A stretch of DNA of 64,000 bases, from positions 62,001 through 126,000 of the forward strand of contig JANFNE010000038.1 in assembly GCA_024867545.1 (NCBI GenBank), given 5' to 3'. Below, in pieces: positions 1-12,392 of the stretch (positions are counted from its first letter, which is position 1; the number at the start of each line of letters is the position of its first letter). The DNA is from Phytopythium helicoides. Its lineage: Eukaryota; Oomycota; Peronosporomycetes; Pythiales; Pythiaceae. The notes under the pieces are model-generated. The model did not search any database. It saw only the letters and a list, made by a program, of their open reading frames with translations, and was not told the origin of the DNA. Made by a program: the position numbers and the translations under genes.

Positions 1-3000
1 GTTGTCGTAAGCGAGTTTCACTCGAATCAAAACTAATATTTGGGATCACGACTTTGCGAGTCTCTAGCGTGCGCAGCTTTTGATCGAATATCAAATCATT
101 TGCGCCATGAATCTTGATTTGAAGGATCCCTTCTTGGTGAAGTTTCTCAACAGGGTCGTCATCTTCTAACTCAGGAACTTCGCAAATCAGTTGGTCTTCG
201 CTGATTTCATGCTCGAACATCTCGACAAGCTTATCCGTGTTAATGCTACCACTATCTTCCAGTCCGCTAAGCAGCAAATTCAGGCGTTCATCATTCATGT
301 CGTCAACTTTGAACCCAAGAGTCTGTAGTTTGCGTCGACAGTCGGCACGCTTGAGCTTCGAGCATTTGGCAAATTCCATTTTCAGCTCGCGGATACCGAT
401 GCTCTTTGCCTTTGCCTGGCGCAAAATTTCATCCTTGGCATCCTCGTACTTCTTCCTGCGCTCCATTGAGCTCATAGTTTCCGAGACAATGCCTGCATCT
501 GAGCTCTTTGTTGGACTATGTGCTGGCAAGGTCATCCCTGTTGCACTGCGACCAAACTTATCAACATGTCCTGAATTGTTTGTATCATCATCTCCTTCTT
601 CCTCCTCCACAATCCGCTCACCACCTTCAAGTTGAAATGAACTTTTGTCCGAATATACAGAGAGCCAGAAACTACCGACGTTGGTTTTGCCTGTGTCTTT
701 GTCCTTCAGCAAAATCGTTCAATATTTGCGAGGTGAGATAAGATTTTTCGAAGTAGAAGACCACTTACCGATCGCATATACATGCTTGGAACAATACAAT
801 ATCGCCCAGGTTCCATCGCCACTTCTGTCTGCACACAGGGTCAAAAATGAGGTAAGTAGGCTGGTAATACTGAAACCCACTCCCAATTTCGTTCGACTTG
901 AAATGTACCGAGACAGCTTGCTTGAAAGTATAGGATGGCTGAGGAACACCGTCGTCGTCAACTCCCTCGATTACTGATCCCGGAATGATAGCCGGTGGCA
1001 ACGGCTCCGACCTCACTCCATTTTGGAAATCAGATCGATCTTTTGGAGTTCTGTAGAGTCGATAATACGCGTCTAACTTCTTCGCAGGCTCCTTCATCTC
1101 GAACTGTTTGCCATCTGACCCAGCTACACCACTTCGTTCTAGCAAAGAGCAAATGTGAAACCCAATCGGGACGATCTTCTGGTTCTCTTTCCCTCTTGGA
1201 TCTTCTTGGCTCAAGGAAATAAAAAGCTGCGACCGTTCCTTCACTGTTAGCGTGAAGTGCGGGTTGTTAATCCATGTACTTTTGGTCGTGTTACCACCGC
1301 ACGTTGATTCGTTCCAGCAACCTTCAACCCGGCGTCCGTGCCATGCATCCGGGAAATCTAATTGATAAAAAAGGATATTCAGGAATATGAGCACACGAAC
1401 GCCATAAACACCAGCCCTTGTTGCAACTCACCAATGCCGGCAAAAAAATGAGTGAAATACTGCATCCAAGTGCTGTACGCCATGAAGAAGGTTCCGTCGT
1501 TTGCATTGGCCTCCACAACCTCTTCTTGCGAGATCTCATCGACTGCCATCTCACCTTTGCCGTTTAGACGCAAGAACACTCTCTTTTGAGCATTCCCACC
1601 CACAAATCTCTTCAGAACTTTGAAGAAAGCCTCAATAACATCTTGGTTTTCAGTTCTTTCGGTGCTAGAGTCGGACCACGGGCCAGTCTATCATTATCAC
1701 GTGGATTCCAAGAGTATTAGCCCTCGCATGATGAGGGTTTTAATCGTCAAATCACGCACCCACTCGCCCATCCCCCAAGGATTCCGCAGCTTTACTAACT
1801 TGACTCGCTCGTTGCGGACCGTCTTGATTTCGGCTGCATCCACAAGAGCGTACGCGTGCTTATAGTATAGGCCGTTTCCAGCACTAGACTCGGCCGCCAC
1901 ATTCTTGTCACCTGTTGGTGGTGATTGGATGGAGCAGCCCATCAGAGTGCCTGAACCCTTGTATCGCAGTATTTTGTTCCAGAACGGGTCTCCAACTTGC
2001 TGCCCTGGACGTGTCGGTGCAAACGGGTCCTCTCCAAACCCAGGGAAGCCAGCCTTCATGATCACTTGCTCGGAGCACATTCCTGTCAAATCGTTCAGGG
2101 CAACATCCACAAACCCGCCAATAAGGGCTTCATAGGTGCCATGCAGCTTTGCGTACGCCTTCTCGAGCATGGCAACCCTATATCATTCAGACCAAGGCGC
2201 TATAGCTTAGTCATTGCGACGATGCTCCTGTCAATCACGGGGCGTACCACAATTCATTCGGATCACGACAGCGTGCGAAATAGGGTTTTCCTGCTTTCGA
2301 TTTAGAGAAGCCAAACACTGGTAGTCGGTCGTCAATGATAACATATTGCCACACAAAATTCTGTAGAGAGCGGGATTTTGCGAGGTCAGAAGTATGCAGA
2401 GAAAAAAAATTATACGCTCGCTGACCTTCATGAACTTGCACACGAAAAGCCCCCTGGTCTTGAACGCATCAGCGCGCCAAAAAGTCTGCTCCAGCATGTC
2501 AGATCGAGTTGCGACTACGCTAAGTGCACCTGTTGCATAGTGCTTCTATTAGAAAATGTCAAATCATCACATAAGAGATCGCGACATACTCAAAAACCAG
2601 CAATCGCCGAGATTCCCTTGGATGACGTCGCCAGAGTTAACACCGTCTGCAAAAAGTCTAGCTTCAGTAGCAAACACAAGTTCTCCGCTCGATGAAATGG
2701 CAAGATTCTCTGTGTCGTCGCTCTCGTCTTCGTTTAACGCGTTATTGTCCACGTCTGGAGCATACTCTGGGCGTTCCCACCTTATGCGCTCGCTTTTGAT
2801 GAGTGCCAGCACTTTAGCTTGATGCTGCGACCCACCTTTGGACGGGACAGCTGAACCATTTTTGCATATGGCGGCAGCACCTGCTGGGTCATTGGTGCAA
2901 GGGCCAAATGTCGGGTCTGTGAAGAGTTTGGTTGTTGGATCCGAATGCGCTTTGAGGACACGCTTGACACGCTCATGCAGCAATTCATCGGCGAGGCGTA

Positions 3001-3124
3001 GCGCTCGATTGAGTCCCTGGCCTGCGAGACCCTTGATCTGTACGCTCACGACGGTGTCTTGACGTCCAGACACGACGACCACCCCAATCTTCTTGAGCTC
3101 CTCTTCCAACTGCAGCAAGTCCAT
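1..3124 (-). CDS. Calpain-family cysteine protease (C2), 3' end beyond window
   Basis: Intracellular papain-fold protease of the calpain family. Exons on the minus strand: 3124-2590, 2529-2426, 2360-2248, 2177-1760, 1687-1432, 1357 to about 800, then further exons running off position 1. The catalytic Cys lies in GDCWFLS, whose serine codon is split by the intron at 2530-2589. The catalytic His is in GLYYKHAYALVDA and the Asn in KLRNPWG, so the triad is complete. A calpain beta-sandwich (domain III) follows, ending in GSFWLSVYSDK (about 650-700), then an acidic linker, an EF-hand-like helical segment (about 240-480) and a segment (about 60-150) reading ILQIKIHGANDL that resembles a C2 strand. 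The start is uncertain: ATG at 3124 is the first in frame, but an AG acceptor upstream suggests a lost 5' exon. The N-terminal 160 residues match no domain I recognise. The upstream neighbour on the same strand ends only 250 bp away. Confidence 0.88.
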
Positions 3125-3377
3125 TGCCGAGAGCTTCAACGGAGACGACGATACTATAGCCTGGGCAGTCTACTCCTCCGATTGAAGGGTCACTTGAGAT
3201 ACCAATTGGACTTCACAAGTGATTGCCTTGTTCTGCACACGGAGGGGCGCGTTGAACCGGCAGATCGATCTCGACAGCGAGTCTACAAAATTGAGTCCAG
3301 CATTGCTCAATCAAAGAGCGAGGGCACATGCAGCACTTATTGTAAAAGACGACAACTAGGGTGGCCCATACCAGTAA

Positions 3378-4345
3378 TCATTCTGTTGGTAGCTGCAAGA
3401 TGTCAGCGCCATCACGTTTCACAAGTGCGGCAAGACTCGATTCTAAACTCGCTAGCTTCTCTTCGAGTTGCTCGACGCTGGCTTTTCTGTCTCCATCCGC
3501 GCTGTCAACGCGCTGGTGGAGCTTGAAGATCATTTGTTCCGAGAAAGCAAGACGTTGGGACAGTTGAGCCAACTTTGCATCAATTGCGCCTGCAATCTTG
3601 GTTTCCATCTCCTGCATGAGTGTCTGCTGTGCGCTTGCCAGTAGCATCTGTACGTTACTGGCGGTCAGCCCTTGGCCCGTAGCGCCGATGTTGAGACCAG
3701 CAAGAGCGCTACAATTGCCGAAGCATTAGTGAGTAAAAACAACAGCTGCAGTGATACAAACGACATGCAAGTTTCGCACCTTCCGAGTGTGTCGGGTGTT
3801 GATGTCGGCATCGGAGTCTCGGGGATTACGTTGTAGACACAGCGGAAGGCCGGCAGCTGCAGCTCGCCTTTGTCATCCACAAGCGACAAAAACTTGACAC
3901 GAACACGTGAGGTCGCCTTCAGCACGCTATGATCTCTGCTGCTTGGCTCGAATTGCTCGTTGAACGCAAAAAGCGTCGACTGCGGGTCGCGAGCGCCTCG
4001 GAACGTGCCCAGATACACTTCTCCATGCTCCATCTCCCCCAGCAAGTTACGCCGCGAGCCCTCGGCGAAAACCTCAATGTGACGCGCAGATGCGAGCGCC
4101 TGGATCTTGAATGTCTCGCATTTCCTCGGAGGCGCCGCCCACTCGATCGACAGCTCGCAGGGAACAGCGGGGCCGTCTTCAGCCTGAATCTCGGGCTTCC
4201 GGAGCGCCACAGGACCCACGAAAGTCGCCTCCAGCTGACCTGAACAAGCGCCTTGTGCTTGAGCTTCTCCTTCTGCAGGCACCAGCCCCCGCTCCACGAA
4301 CAGCGCGTCGCCAAGCAGCGTCCACGAGCTCCGGCACTCGGCCAT
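3378..4345 (-). CDS. PAAT-like protein (C10orf88 family)
   Basis: 298 residues in two exons (4345-3780, 3708-3378) around a 71-bp intron with a GTGCG donor; frame closes exactly. The segment around residues 85-150 (KIQALASARHIEVFAEG, then GEVYLGTFRGA, later RVKFLSLVDDKGEL) resembles the beta-rich core of vertebrate PAAT/C10orf88, an ATPase reported to bind ABC transporters. The C-terminal third is a predicted coiled coil (residues about 200-290: Q/E/K heptads, KIAGAIDAKLAQLSQRL). I see no Walker motif, so an ATPase activity is not supported by sequence. It is divergently transcribed from the phosphatase at 4468 with 122 bp between the start codons. The family call is from remembered pattern similarity only; the coiled-coil part is clear. 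Confidence 0.6.
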
Positions 4346-4467
4346 GCCGTCCTTGGTTGCCTTTCCGATGTCTTTTCTCCTTGACTTGGAGTTTGTATGG
4401 ATAGTGCGAACCTACCGCGAACTTAGCATGGCGCGCCTTCCAGCACTGCTCGATTGACTCGACGAGC

Positions 4468-5079
4468 ATGGTGACGAGCGTGCTGTTCGTGTGCCTGGGC
4501 AACATCTGCCGCAGCCCCGCGGCCGAGGCAGTGTTCCAGGCCATTGTGGACCGCGAGGGCGCGAGCTCGCGCTTCCACGTGGACTCGTGCGGCACTGGCG
4601 GCGGCAACCCGAACTGGTACTGCGCAGGCGGCTGGTCGTACCACGAGGGCGAGAAGGCGGACGCGCGCATGACCAAGGAGGCGCGCAAGCGAGGCATCGT
4701 CATGACGTCTCGCGCGCGACCGCTGACGCTGCAGGACCTGAGCGACTTCGACCACATCGTCTGCATGGAGGACAAGAACCGCGAGGCTGTGTTCGAGGCG
4801 GCCGAGGCTTGGGGCGGCGCCGACGCCAAGGCGCTCGCCAAGCAAAAGGTGCGACCGCAGCCTGTTTTGCAGCGTACGTCCTGGGATGCAGCGTCTCACC
4901 AGTGTATTGTGGGAAAACGCACGGATGCATGTATGCAGGTGTCCATGATGACGGCGTACTGCACCAAGTTCAAGGACGCGCGGCGCGTGCCGGACCCGTG
5001 GTACGAAGGTGGCTTCGACCACGTGCTAGATCTGCTCGAGGACGCCTGCGCTGGGTTGTACGAGCACCTTTCGGCGTGA
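4468..5079 (+). CDS. Low-molecular-weight protein tyrosine phosphatase
   Basis: Cytosolic LMW-PTP (ACP1 class), which hydrolyses phosphotyrosine through a cysteinyl-phosphate. The P-loop C9-L-G-N-I-C-R15 followed by SP matches C(X)5R-S, and the general-acid loop reads DPWYEGGFDHV near the C-terminus, as in the family (DPxY). Exons 4468-4848 and 4939-5079 give 173 residues, close to the usual 155-165. The intron 4849-4938 (GTGCGA...GCAG) is 90 bp, a multiple of three with no in-frame stop, so unspliced RNA would encode a 203-residue protein with a 30-residue insertion just before the acid loop region. ATG at 4468 directly precedes the beta-strand VLFVCLGNICRS, so this start is firm. It shares a 122-bp divergent promoter with the PAAT-like gene. 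Confidence 0.93.
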   Translation: MVTSVLFVCLGNICRSPAAEAVFQAIVDREGASSRFHVDSCGTGGGNPNWYCAGGWSYHEGEKADARMTKEARKRGIVMTSRARPLTLQDLSDFDHIVCMEDKNREAVFEAAEAWGGADAKALAKQKVRPQPVLQRTSWDAASHQCIVGKRTDACMQVSMMTAYCTKFKDARRVPDPWYEGGFDHVLDLLEDACAGLYEHLSA

Positions 5080-5195
5080 TTATTGTCTCAAGATCCTGTG
5101 CTCTTGAACTTCAAATCAAGAACGAATCAAATACACACGCAAACGTGACAGATACTCAACCCGAAAAAGGTCGAGTGGATGGATGACGCCGACAG

Positions 5196-7040
5196 CTAGG
5201 TCAGCTGCAACGCCTCCATTGCAGTGCTAGGCGATCCCAATTGTAAGAGTCCTGACTGGAATACAGATTCCGCGAGTTCCGGTTGGAAAACTGGGTCGTC
5301 ATTCGGGTCGATCATAGCTGAGAGCGCTGCTGGAGTTGAAATGTCCGCTGCATCCAGTTGTTGACGAGAGGTAGCAGCGATAATGTCTGTCGGCATTTTC
5401 CAGGCTTGAAGTTGTTGTGCTAGTTGAACCATGCCGCCGGGACTGAGCTATACCAAGCTAAACAGTAAGTCCGTGCTCTGTGGAAAGTGACAACAAAAAC
5501 TCCGCCTTACCATAGGCTCCACACTCGAGGTTGCATGGACCAAAATGATCTTTTGCATATTGATCTATCCAAACAGGCGACAAGTTCTGTAAGCATCGTT
5601 TCGCCATATCGTAGCAAGATGCATAGCAAACCTGTAGTGAGATGGCGTGCTGGCGCTCAAATAGTGATGCTGCTCGGAAAAAGTGGTCGACACGACCACG
5701 GTTTTTCCATGTCGGGCTGCTGTAACTCAGCTCGCTAGGAACCTCAACGCGACGGCGCTTCTTTCCTTTGAGTTTTTCAATGAATCTAAATGTTGCTGGA
5801 AGTGGTGATTGCTTTGTCATGTATGTTGCTGCGGTGTGCGTTGGCGTAACCTCTGGGTGCTGCATGTATGGACGATCATCTTGATATCGAGTCAAACTAC
5901 CTGACCCTGTGGTGAAGTCGTCAGAATCATCATCCCGAGGAACACTAATCCGGAGGGAAGATATGCTCTGGATCTCGCTTGATGACGATCCATACCCACT
6001 TCCAGTGTCACTTAACTCGTCGTTGTCGACATCGGTCTCCCTCCTGTATTTTTGACTGTGAGATTTTCGTCGTGGGGGTTTAAACACCTGGCTCAAACTC
6101 GTCATTGGAGCTTGTCGCGATCTTCCAGAATGTACTGCAACTGGTGAAGTTGGAGTCGGAGAAAGAAACACGGGCGCTGGCAGCGGCTCGACGTCAATCA
6201 TTCTAGGCGACATTACTTCCGACTCGAGAAACAATGGCATCGCATCCAACGCGAGTGCCTCCAACTGGTCCTGCGATAATGCAATGGAGTCGTCAAATGG
6301 TGGAATCATGTTGCTCATAGTCGCATCAAGACCCAATAAGCTGCTGCTATCGTGGCCGTTATGTGTATTCTTGAATGGCCTGAGTACGTTTCGCCATAGT
6401 CGACAGGTTCTGGGAAACCCCGCGTTGCTCTTGGCAGCGTGCTCGCTTGGTTGAGACTCCAAATCGCATGATAGAAAGGCTGACGACACAGGACACAGTG
6501 CACCTACGTCGGCACGATAATCTTGCACCTCAACAATGACACTGGCGTCCCGTGGACGAAGCGCGACCTGCAAATGTTCGACCATCAGCGTAACTCCGGA
6601 TACTGCGTGCTGACTACCAGTGAGAGGGCGCACCAGATCCGAGAGCCCGTCGGGGATCACGCCTTCATCAATGCACGCAAGAAAATACCTTTTCACGAAT
6701 CCACTCGTTAGATCAACGAAATCTTTGGTCAAGTCTAAAAAAGTCAGAGTCACCACCTTGACTCGGAGTCGTAAGGCTGCGCAAATCCCTCGACCCACTG
6801 GTTGGCCTTGTTGACGTGCCTGCACACGAACGCATCCTGGAACAGCACGACCTGCAGCGTGCACACCCCAGCCAGCGCCGAGTCCTCTTCAGCCCGACAG
6901 CTCACAGGCGCGCACTGCCACGTCGACCAGCTCTCATCTACCGTGTACACCGCCAGCACGCTCGTTATCAGATTGGTGATCCTGACGAACCCACAGCGCA
7001 GAGTGACGCACCCCACGGGCGCCGCTGCATCGACCGCCAA
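5196..7040 (-). CDS. Uncharacterised protein, probably nuclear
   Basis: 561 residues, exons 7040-6757, 6688-5511 and 5419-5196; introns of 68 and 91 bp with exact frame closure. I do not recognise the family. Residues 1-160 form a compact, hydrophobic, Cys-containing domain (VTLRCGFVRITN, later SESRYFLACIDEGVIPDGL across the first junction). The middle is serine-rich and disordered with a basic run KGKKRRRVEVP (a plausible nuclear localisation signal). The C-terminal 110 residues are again ordered and Cys/His-bearing (VCYASCYDMAKRCLQ, then FGPCNLECGAYAQQLQAWKMP across the second junction). Two ordered ends with a disordered, NLS-bearing middle would suit a transcriptional regulator, but no DNA-binding fold is evident. 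The last exon could be missed by ORF callers because the unspliced frame stops at 5458. Confidence 0.75.
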
Positions 7041-7168
7041 CGCTCACTTGCCACGCGGGACTCGAACGACTGACTGCCTGCGCAGAATCCAGCGCGCCAG
7101 GGGGAGCTGCCCTTTCAAGATCCTTTCATGAGCTCTTCAACCTGAGCTTCCAACTTTTGCGCTGGATA

Positions 7169-7198
7169 CGGTCCGGACCGGTTTGGACCGGTCCGATC
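7169..7198. repeat. GGACCGGT palindromic double repeat
   Basis: Two copies of GGACCGGT separated by TT lie between KRR1 and the upstream gene's start. The block is also an imperfect inverted repeat (CGGTCCGGACCGG...CCGGTCC). It sits about 140 bp upstream of the ATG at 7040, counted from the start of the minus-strand gene at 5196-7040, so it could be a dimeric factor site in that promoter. Function is inferred only from symmetry. Confidence 0.35.
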
Positions 7199-7329
7199 AC
7201 TTGAGTTTACTATGAAGTGTAGAAAACATGGCTACAGTTTGGCAACAAGAACGCGTTGACGCAAGAAACGATCGACAGAATGGTGCATGCATTTTAGAGT
7301 TTTTGTTTTGGGGGAACTGCCATGTCGCT

Positions 7330-8918
<1,589 letters not shown>

Positions 8919-9718
8919 ATGGCCGAGCTCCGCGAGCTGCGCGTGGACCCGGCGGCTCCTGCGGCGGCGCCCGCGGCCGTGGCGGACCGGCGCGGCAGCC
9001 TGCGGCAGCCGGAGGAGGAGGACCCGGCCGACGACAGCGGCGATTCGCTCGACGCCAAGCGCGAGGAGCGGATACACCCGCAGCGCCGTGCGGACGCGGG
9101 CAAAGACGCGCTCAACGCGCCCGTCGCGCCCAGGGCCGTGCAGTCGGAGCCGCGAGCGCGCAGCGCGTCGGCCGCGCCGGCCGCGACCACGAGCCAGGAC
9201 CTGCGCGCCAAGCTGCTGGTCGGCGCGCGCAGCTCGACCGACATGCCGCTACCCTACGGCACCAACGTGACCATGCAGCGCCGCCACTCGATCCTGCGCA
9301 TGACGAGCGGCCGCGGCATGAAGAAGAGCGCCTCGGTCGAGTTCATTCTCAGCCAGGAGGAACAGGTCAAGATCGTCGAGAAGAGCATCCATCTCAGCGG
9401 AACCTCCATCGGCAGCAACCGCGACAAGACTCCGAGGTGCGAGCTTTCTTTTTTTCTTACAGAGGTGGTGGCTTTTGGAGACGTCTCGAGACTGACGCTC
9501 TTGGGATTTGCAGGAGGCTCACGTTCGAGGAGAAAGAGGAGCTGTACCGCGTGCGCCCGGATCTGGAGATCGGGCCCGCACCATTCTTCAACGAGAAGAT
9601 GCAGGAGATGAACACGCGCAACCAGCGCCGCATCATCTTCGCCATGTTTGGGGGCATGCTGTCCATCGTGATGCTGCTCATCATCTACTCGGTGCTGGCG
9701 GGCTCGGGGCAGATGTAG
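8919..9718 (+). CDS. Tail-anchored membrane protein, uncharacterised
   Basis: 240 residues, exons 8919-9436 and 9514-9718 with a 77-bp intron (GTGCGA...GCAG). The N-terminal 110 residues are Ala/Pro/Arg-rich and disordered, a central segment is basic (TMQRRHSILRMTSGRGMKKS), a short acidic helix follows (FEEKEELYRVRPDLEIGP), and the protein ends in a single hydrophobic helix (IIFAMFGGMLSIVMLLIIYSVL) with four residues after it. That is tail-anchor topology: insertion into ER or outer mitochondrial membrane with the N-terminus in the cytosol. I do not recognise a family. ATG at 8919 is preferred because it starts the acidic/Ala-rich run immediately downstream of the divergent promoter; an upstream in-frame ATG at 8817 would add 34 residues. 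Confidence 0.75.
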
Positions 9719-10358
9719 ACTGCTTTGCTCCCCCAGCTCTGTTGTATCTATAGCTTTATTCGCACACAGTTTCGCCCCACACGCGCGGGCAAGAAGCGGC
9801 ACCAAGTATGTGCCCTCATGTCTAAGAGTATAATCCAAAAGCTCGCATGAGCAATCGTTCGCACGGCGTATTTACGTGGAGTAAACGGCACGCCCGACAT
9901 GAGCAACGCCAACGGACCCATCGAGAACCTCACGGCGAGCCCCATACTGTATAGACATGCGGCGCATTGAAGTTCGTTCCCTTCCGCGAATCTGCGGCTG
10001 CGCGCGGCAGCGAGTCGCAATGTGTCCCGGATCCCTGCAACTACAAATAGCCGTTGCCTCAGTGTCTATACCGAAAGCGCAGCTATGCAACGAGTAACGG
10101 GTTCCACGATCATGTGCACCATGAACTTGCCTTCAAGTCGGTCAGCCATTGAAGCCATTCCTGTGCTGGAAGCTCGCCAAATGAGCTCGCCAGTCGACAG
10201 TACTAAAATAATGTTTCAATACATAACTTAAGGTGATAACTAGGTAAAACGTACACTTGGGATCTCGACCCTATTCTAGCGTACGAATGTGTGGCTGCAA
10301 GCAGCCATCGCATTCTCGAGCCTTGTCAAAGCAGAGCAAGCGCGCCGCCTCGAGCACC
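9719..10358. other. Intergenic region, no gene supported
   Basis: 640 bp between a plus-strand gene end and the TRM112 start. Only short ORFs without codon or family support occur here. It holds the 3' UTR of the tail-anchored gene (AT-rich run near 9755) and the TRM112 promoter. No tRNA cloverleaf or repeat was seen. Confidence 0.6.
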
Positions 10359-10736
10359 ATGCGGCTCATCACGCACAACATGCTGACGTGCAACAAGAAG
10401 GGCGTGGCCAACGGCTTCCCGCTGCGCATCGAGCCCGAGCAGGTCGAGGTGGTCGAGTCCGAGTTCAGCGCCGAGTTCGTGCGCAAGATGCTGGCCAAGC
10501 TCGACTATGCGGCCTTCCTGGCTGGCGCGCAGGCGCTCGCGGTGGCCGACGGACTGCCGCAGTCGCTGCCCGCTGAAGGAGAGGAGCCGCTGAGCGACGA
10601 GCAGCTGCGCAAGGTGCACCACGCGCTGCTGGACGTGCACGTCAAGCAGGGCAAGCTCGTCTGCCCCGAGTCGGGCCGCGAGTTCCCCATCGTCGACGGG
10701 ATCCCCAACATGCTGCTGAACGAGGACGAGGTGTAG
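10359..10736 (+). CDS. TRM112: TRM112 methyltransferase activator
   Basis: Small zinc-binding partner that activates several methyltransferases acting on tRNA, 18S rRNA and release factor eRF1. 125 residues, intronless, matching the family length (about 125-135). The N-terminus MRLITHNMLTCNKKGV carries the first zinc-site cysteine, and the C-terminus GKLVCPESGREFPIVDGIPNMLL is the hallmark CPExGRxFPIxxGIPNML motif. The central helical insertion (AFLAGAQALAVADGLPQSLP) corresponds to the variable domain. ATG at 10359 is placed by the conserved MRLxTHN start; the reading frame is open upstream to 10257 but that extension is not conserved. Confidence 0.96.
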   Translation: MRLITHNMLTCNKKGVANGFPLRIEPEQVEVVESEFSAEFVRKMLAKLDYAAFLAGAQALAVADGLPQSLPAEGEEPLSDEQLRKVHHALLDVHVKQGKLVCPESGREFPIVDGIPNMLLNEDEV

Positions 10737-10902
10737 GCGGCGTGCTCCGCGAGAGCAGGCAACAAGTAGACGATATCCATGTGGAATAGAACGGGAGGGC
10801 ACACGAACGACGCTGCTGTATTCGACTAGACGGGGTGATATTCTCGGCTAGGAGGGACAAAATCGCTCGCGCGAGCTTGTTCGCGGTTCCTTGACAAACT
10901 AC

Positions 10903-12270
10903 CTACACAGCCAGACCCGACGGCTTTTTGGATTGGGACCGCTTCTTCTCGTCCGATGGATTGTAACTGCAAGACGATATCACAGGAATTAGTGGTAAGC
11001 AGTGCCCATGATAGCCAATTCCAAGAGCACATACGGTGTTTGGTCGTCCCCATCGTCCTCATCTTCATCGTTCTCTTGCGGCGTCGGCTGGTCGATCTGA
11101 GCGACAGCCTTAATCCACTGGATACGCAACTCAAAGTCGCCTTCTTTCTGGTCGGCAATTGCAAATCCAATCTGCAGCGATGCATGTTGTTAGAGGTAAA
11201 GTCGTCGGCGATGGGGATGATCGCCACCAACAACGTACACTACGGAGCTTGGCAGGGTCCAGGGGTGTTTCGTCATCCAGCTTGACGTAGCCTCTCGACG
11301 TAAGCATAAAGTCTCGGAATGGTAACTGTTGATATTGACACCAAACGCATGTCATGAGCTCATGATGTTGGCACCAAGCACTCACAGACTCCGCACCTCA
11401 ATATCTACCCATTCGTTCGGCGGCGTACGGATAAACCCCTAAACGGCAAGACATTCTTGTCAATCCCATTGATGCACCAATAGCTATCAAACTAGGACAA
11501 AGCACACGTACCATATACAGGTTGAGCGGGTTCCAGCCGTCCATCTGAATGTTCATGCGGTATCTGACGCATTGAAAGAAATTCGTTAGAGCACGATTGG
11601 TAGCAAGCGCATTGGAGATCAACATCAACATACTCGCGGCCGTCCGTCATGACACGCATAGTAATGCCCTCGTAGCCATGGAGCAGGAGTTCCGACGGGA
11701 CCGATGCGCGCACGCCGCAGTAGCCACTGCGGACAATGTCGGCCTCGGTCGGCTGGCACGACATGCTCAGTCGTCCCTTGAACACAGCTGCTCGCCAATC
11801 AAGCTCGTCAGTCTTGAGTATCCCACCACAGTGCTCTGCAGCAACCAAAGCGCACCCGACGGAACGCCGTCATCCACTTGGACGCTGTGGATCACTCGTC
11901 TAGCGTCTACTTCCTCGCCCTCCTTGAGTCCTTTCGGGTCGTAGAACCCCCACTTGCACTCGGACAGCCCTGCTCGCTTCCATCAGCTTCTCGCTCTGGT
12001 ACAACTACTGCATAACTCCCACGCACCGCCAATGGAGCGATCGCTGGACGACACCCAGGCCGCCACCGCATCGCGCGTCGAGAAGGCGAAGATCTCCTGC
12101 TCCGGCTGGAGCGTGAGCCGCAGCCCCAGCGCTGTCGTCGCACAGCCAGCGCGTCAGCAAGCCACACAAGCCGTCCGAGCGCCAGCCGCAGCGCCAGCCA
12201 GCCACGCACTCTGCTTGGAGCTCAGCACCGCCGAGTTGACGGACCGCAGCGCGCGCTGCAGGAAGCTCAT
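10903..12270 (-). CDS. NDUFAF1: Complex I assembly factor, CIA30 family (NDUFAF1-like)
   Basis: Mitochondrial chaperone for respiratory complex I assembly. Nine exons: 12270-12166, 12105-12027, 11969-11856, 11787-11634, 11563-11512, 11438-11397, 11325-11239, 11171-11035 and 10966-10903. Frames close at every junction, giving 277 residues. The N-terminus MSFLQRALRSVNSAVLSSKQ is a good mitochondrial presequence. The CIA30 signatures appear in order: SSDRSIGGLSECKW, AVFKGRLS then RSGYCGVRA, GITMRVMTDGREYRMNIQM, NEWVDIELPFRDFMLTSRG, and LDPAKLRSIGFAIADQKEGDFELRIQWI. The C-tail is acidic then basic. No single long ORF reveals the gene; three introns use GTGCG donors. The first intron (12106-12165, containing an in-frame TGA) is the least certain. 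The start codons of this gene and the CDK at 12393 are 122 bp apart. Confidence 0.9.
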
Positions 12271-12392
12271 GGCCGCTCGCGAGGTGGGGTTTGCGGGGGC
12301 ACTGGCGCGGAGGCAGTACCGTCGCCGCACGAGTTATAAAACCCAGCGCAACCAGAAAGACGCCTCATAGTGGAAACGAGGTGTTGGTGACC

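Noticed and set aside
9748..10020. Minus-strand ORF in the intergenic region before TRM112 with a hydrophobic stretch
   Set aside because: No start or splice context, no recognisable family, no codon bias; treated as chance.
11597..11944. Possible 20-bp intron in NDUFAF1 (GTGCGC...GCAG)
   Set aside because: A longer 68-bp intron (11788-11855) from the same donor closes the frame and yields the conserved AVFKGRLS, so the tiny intron is unnecessary.
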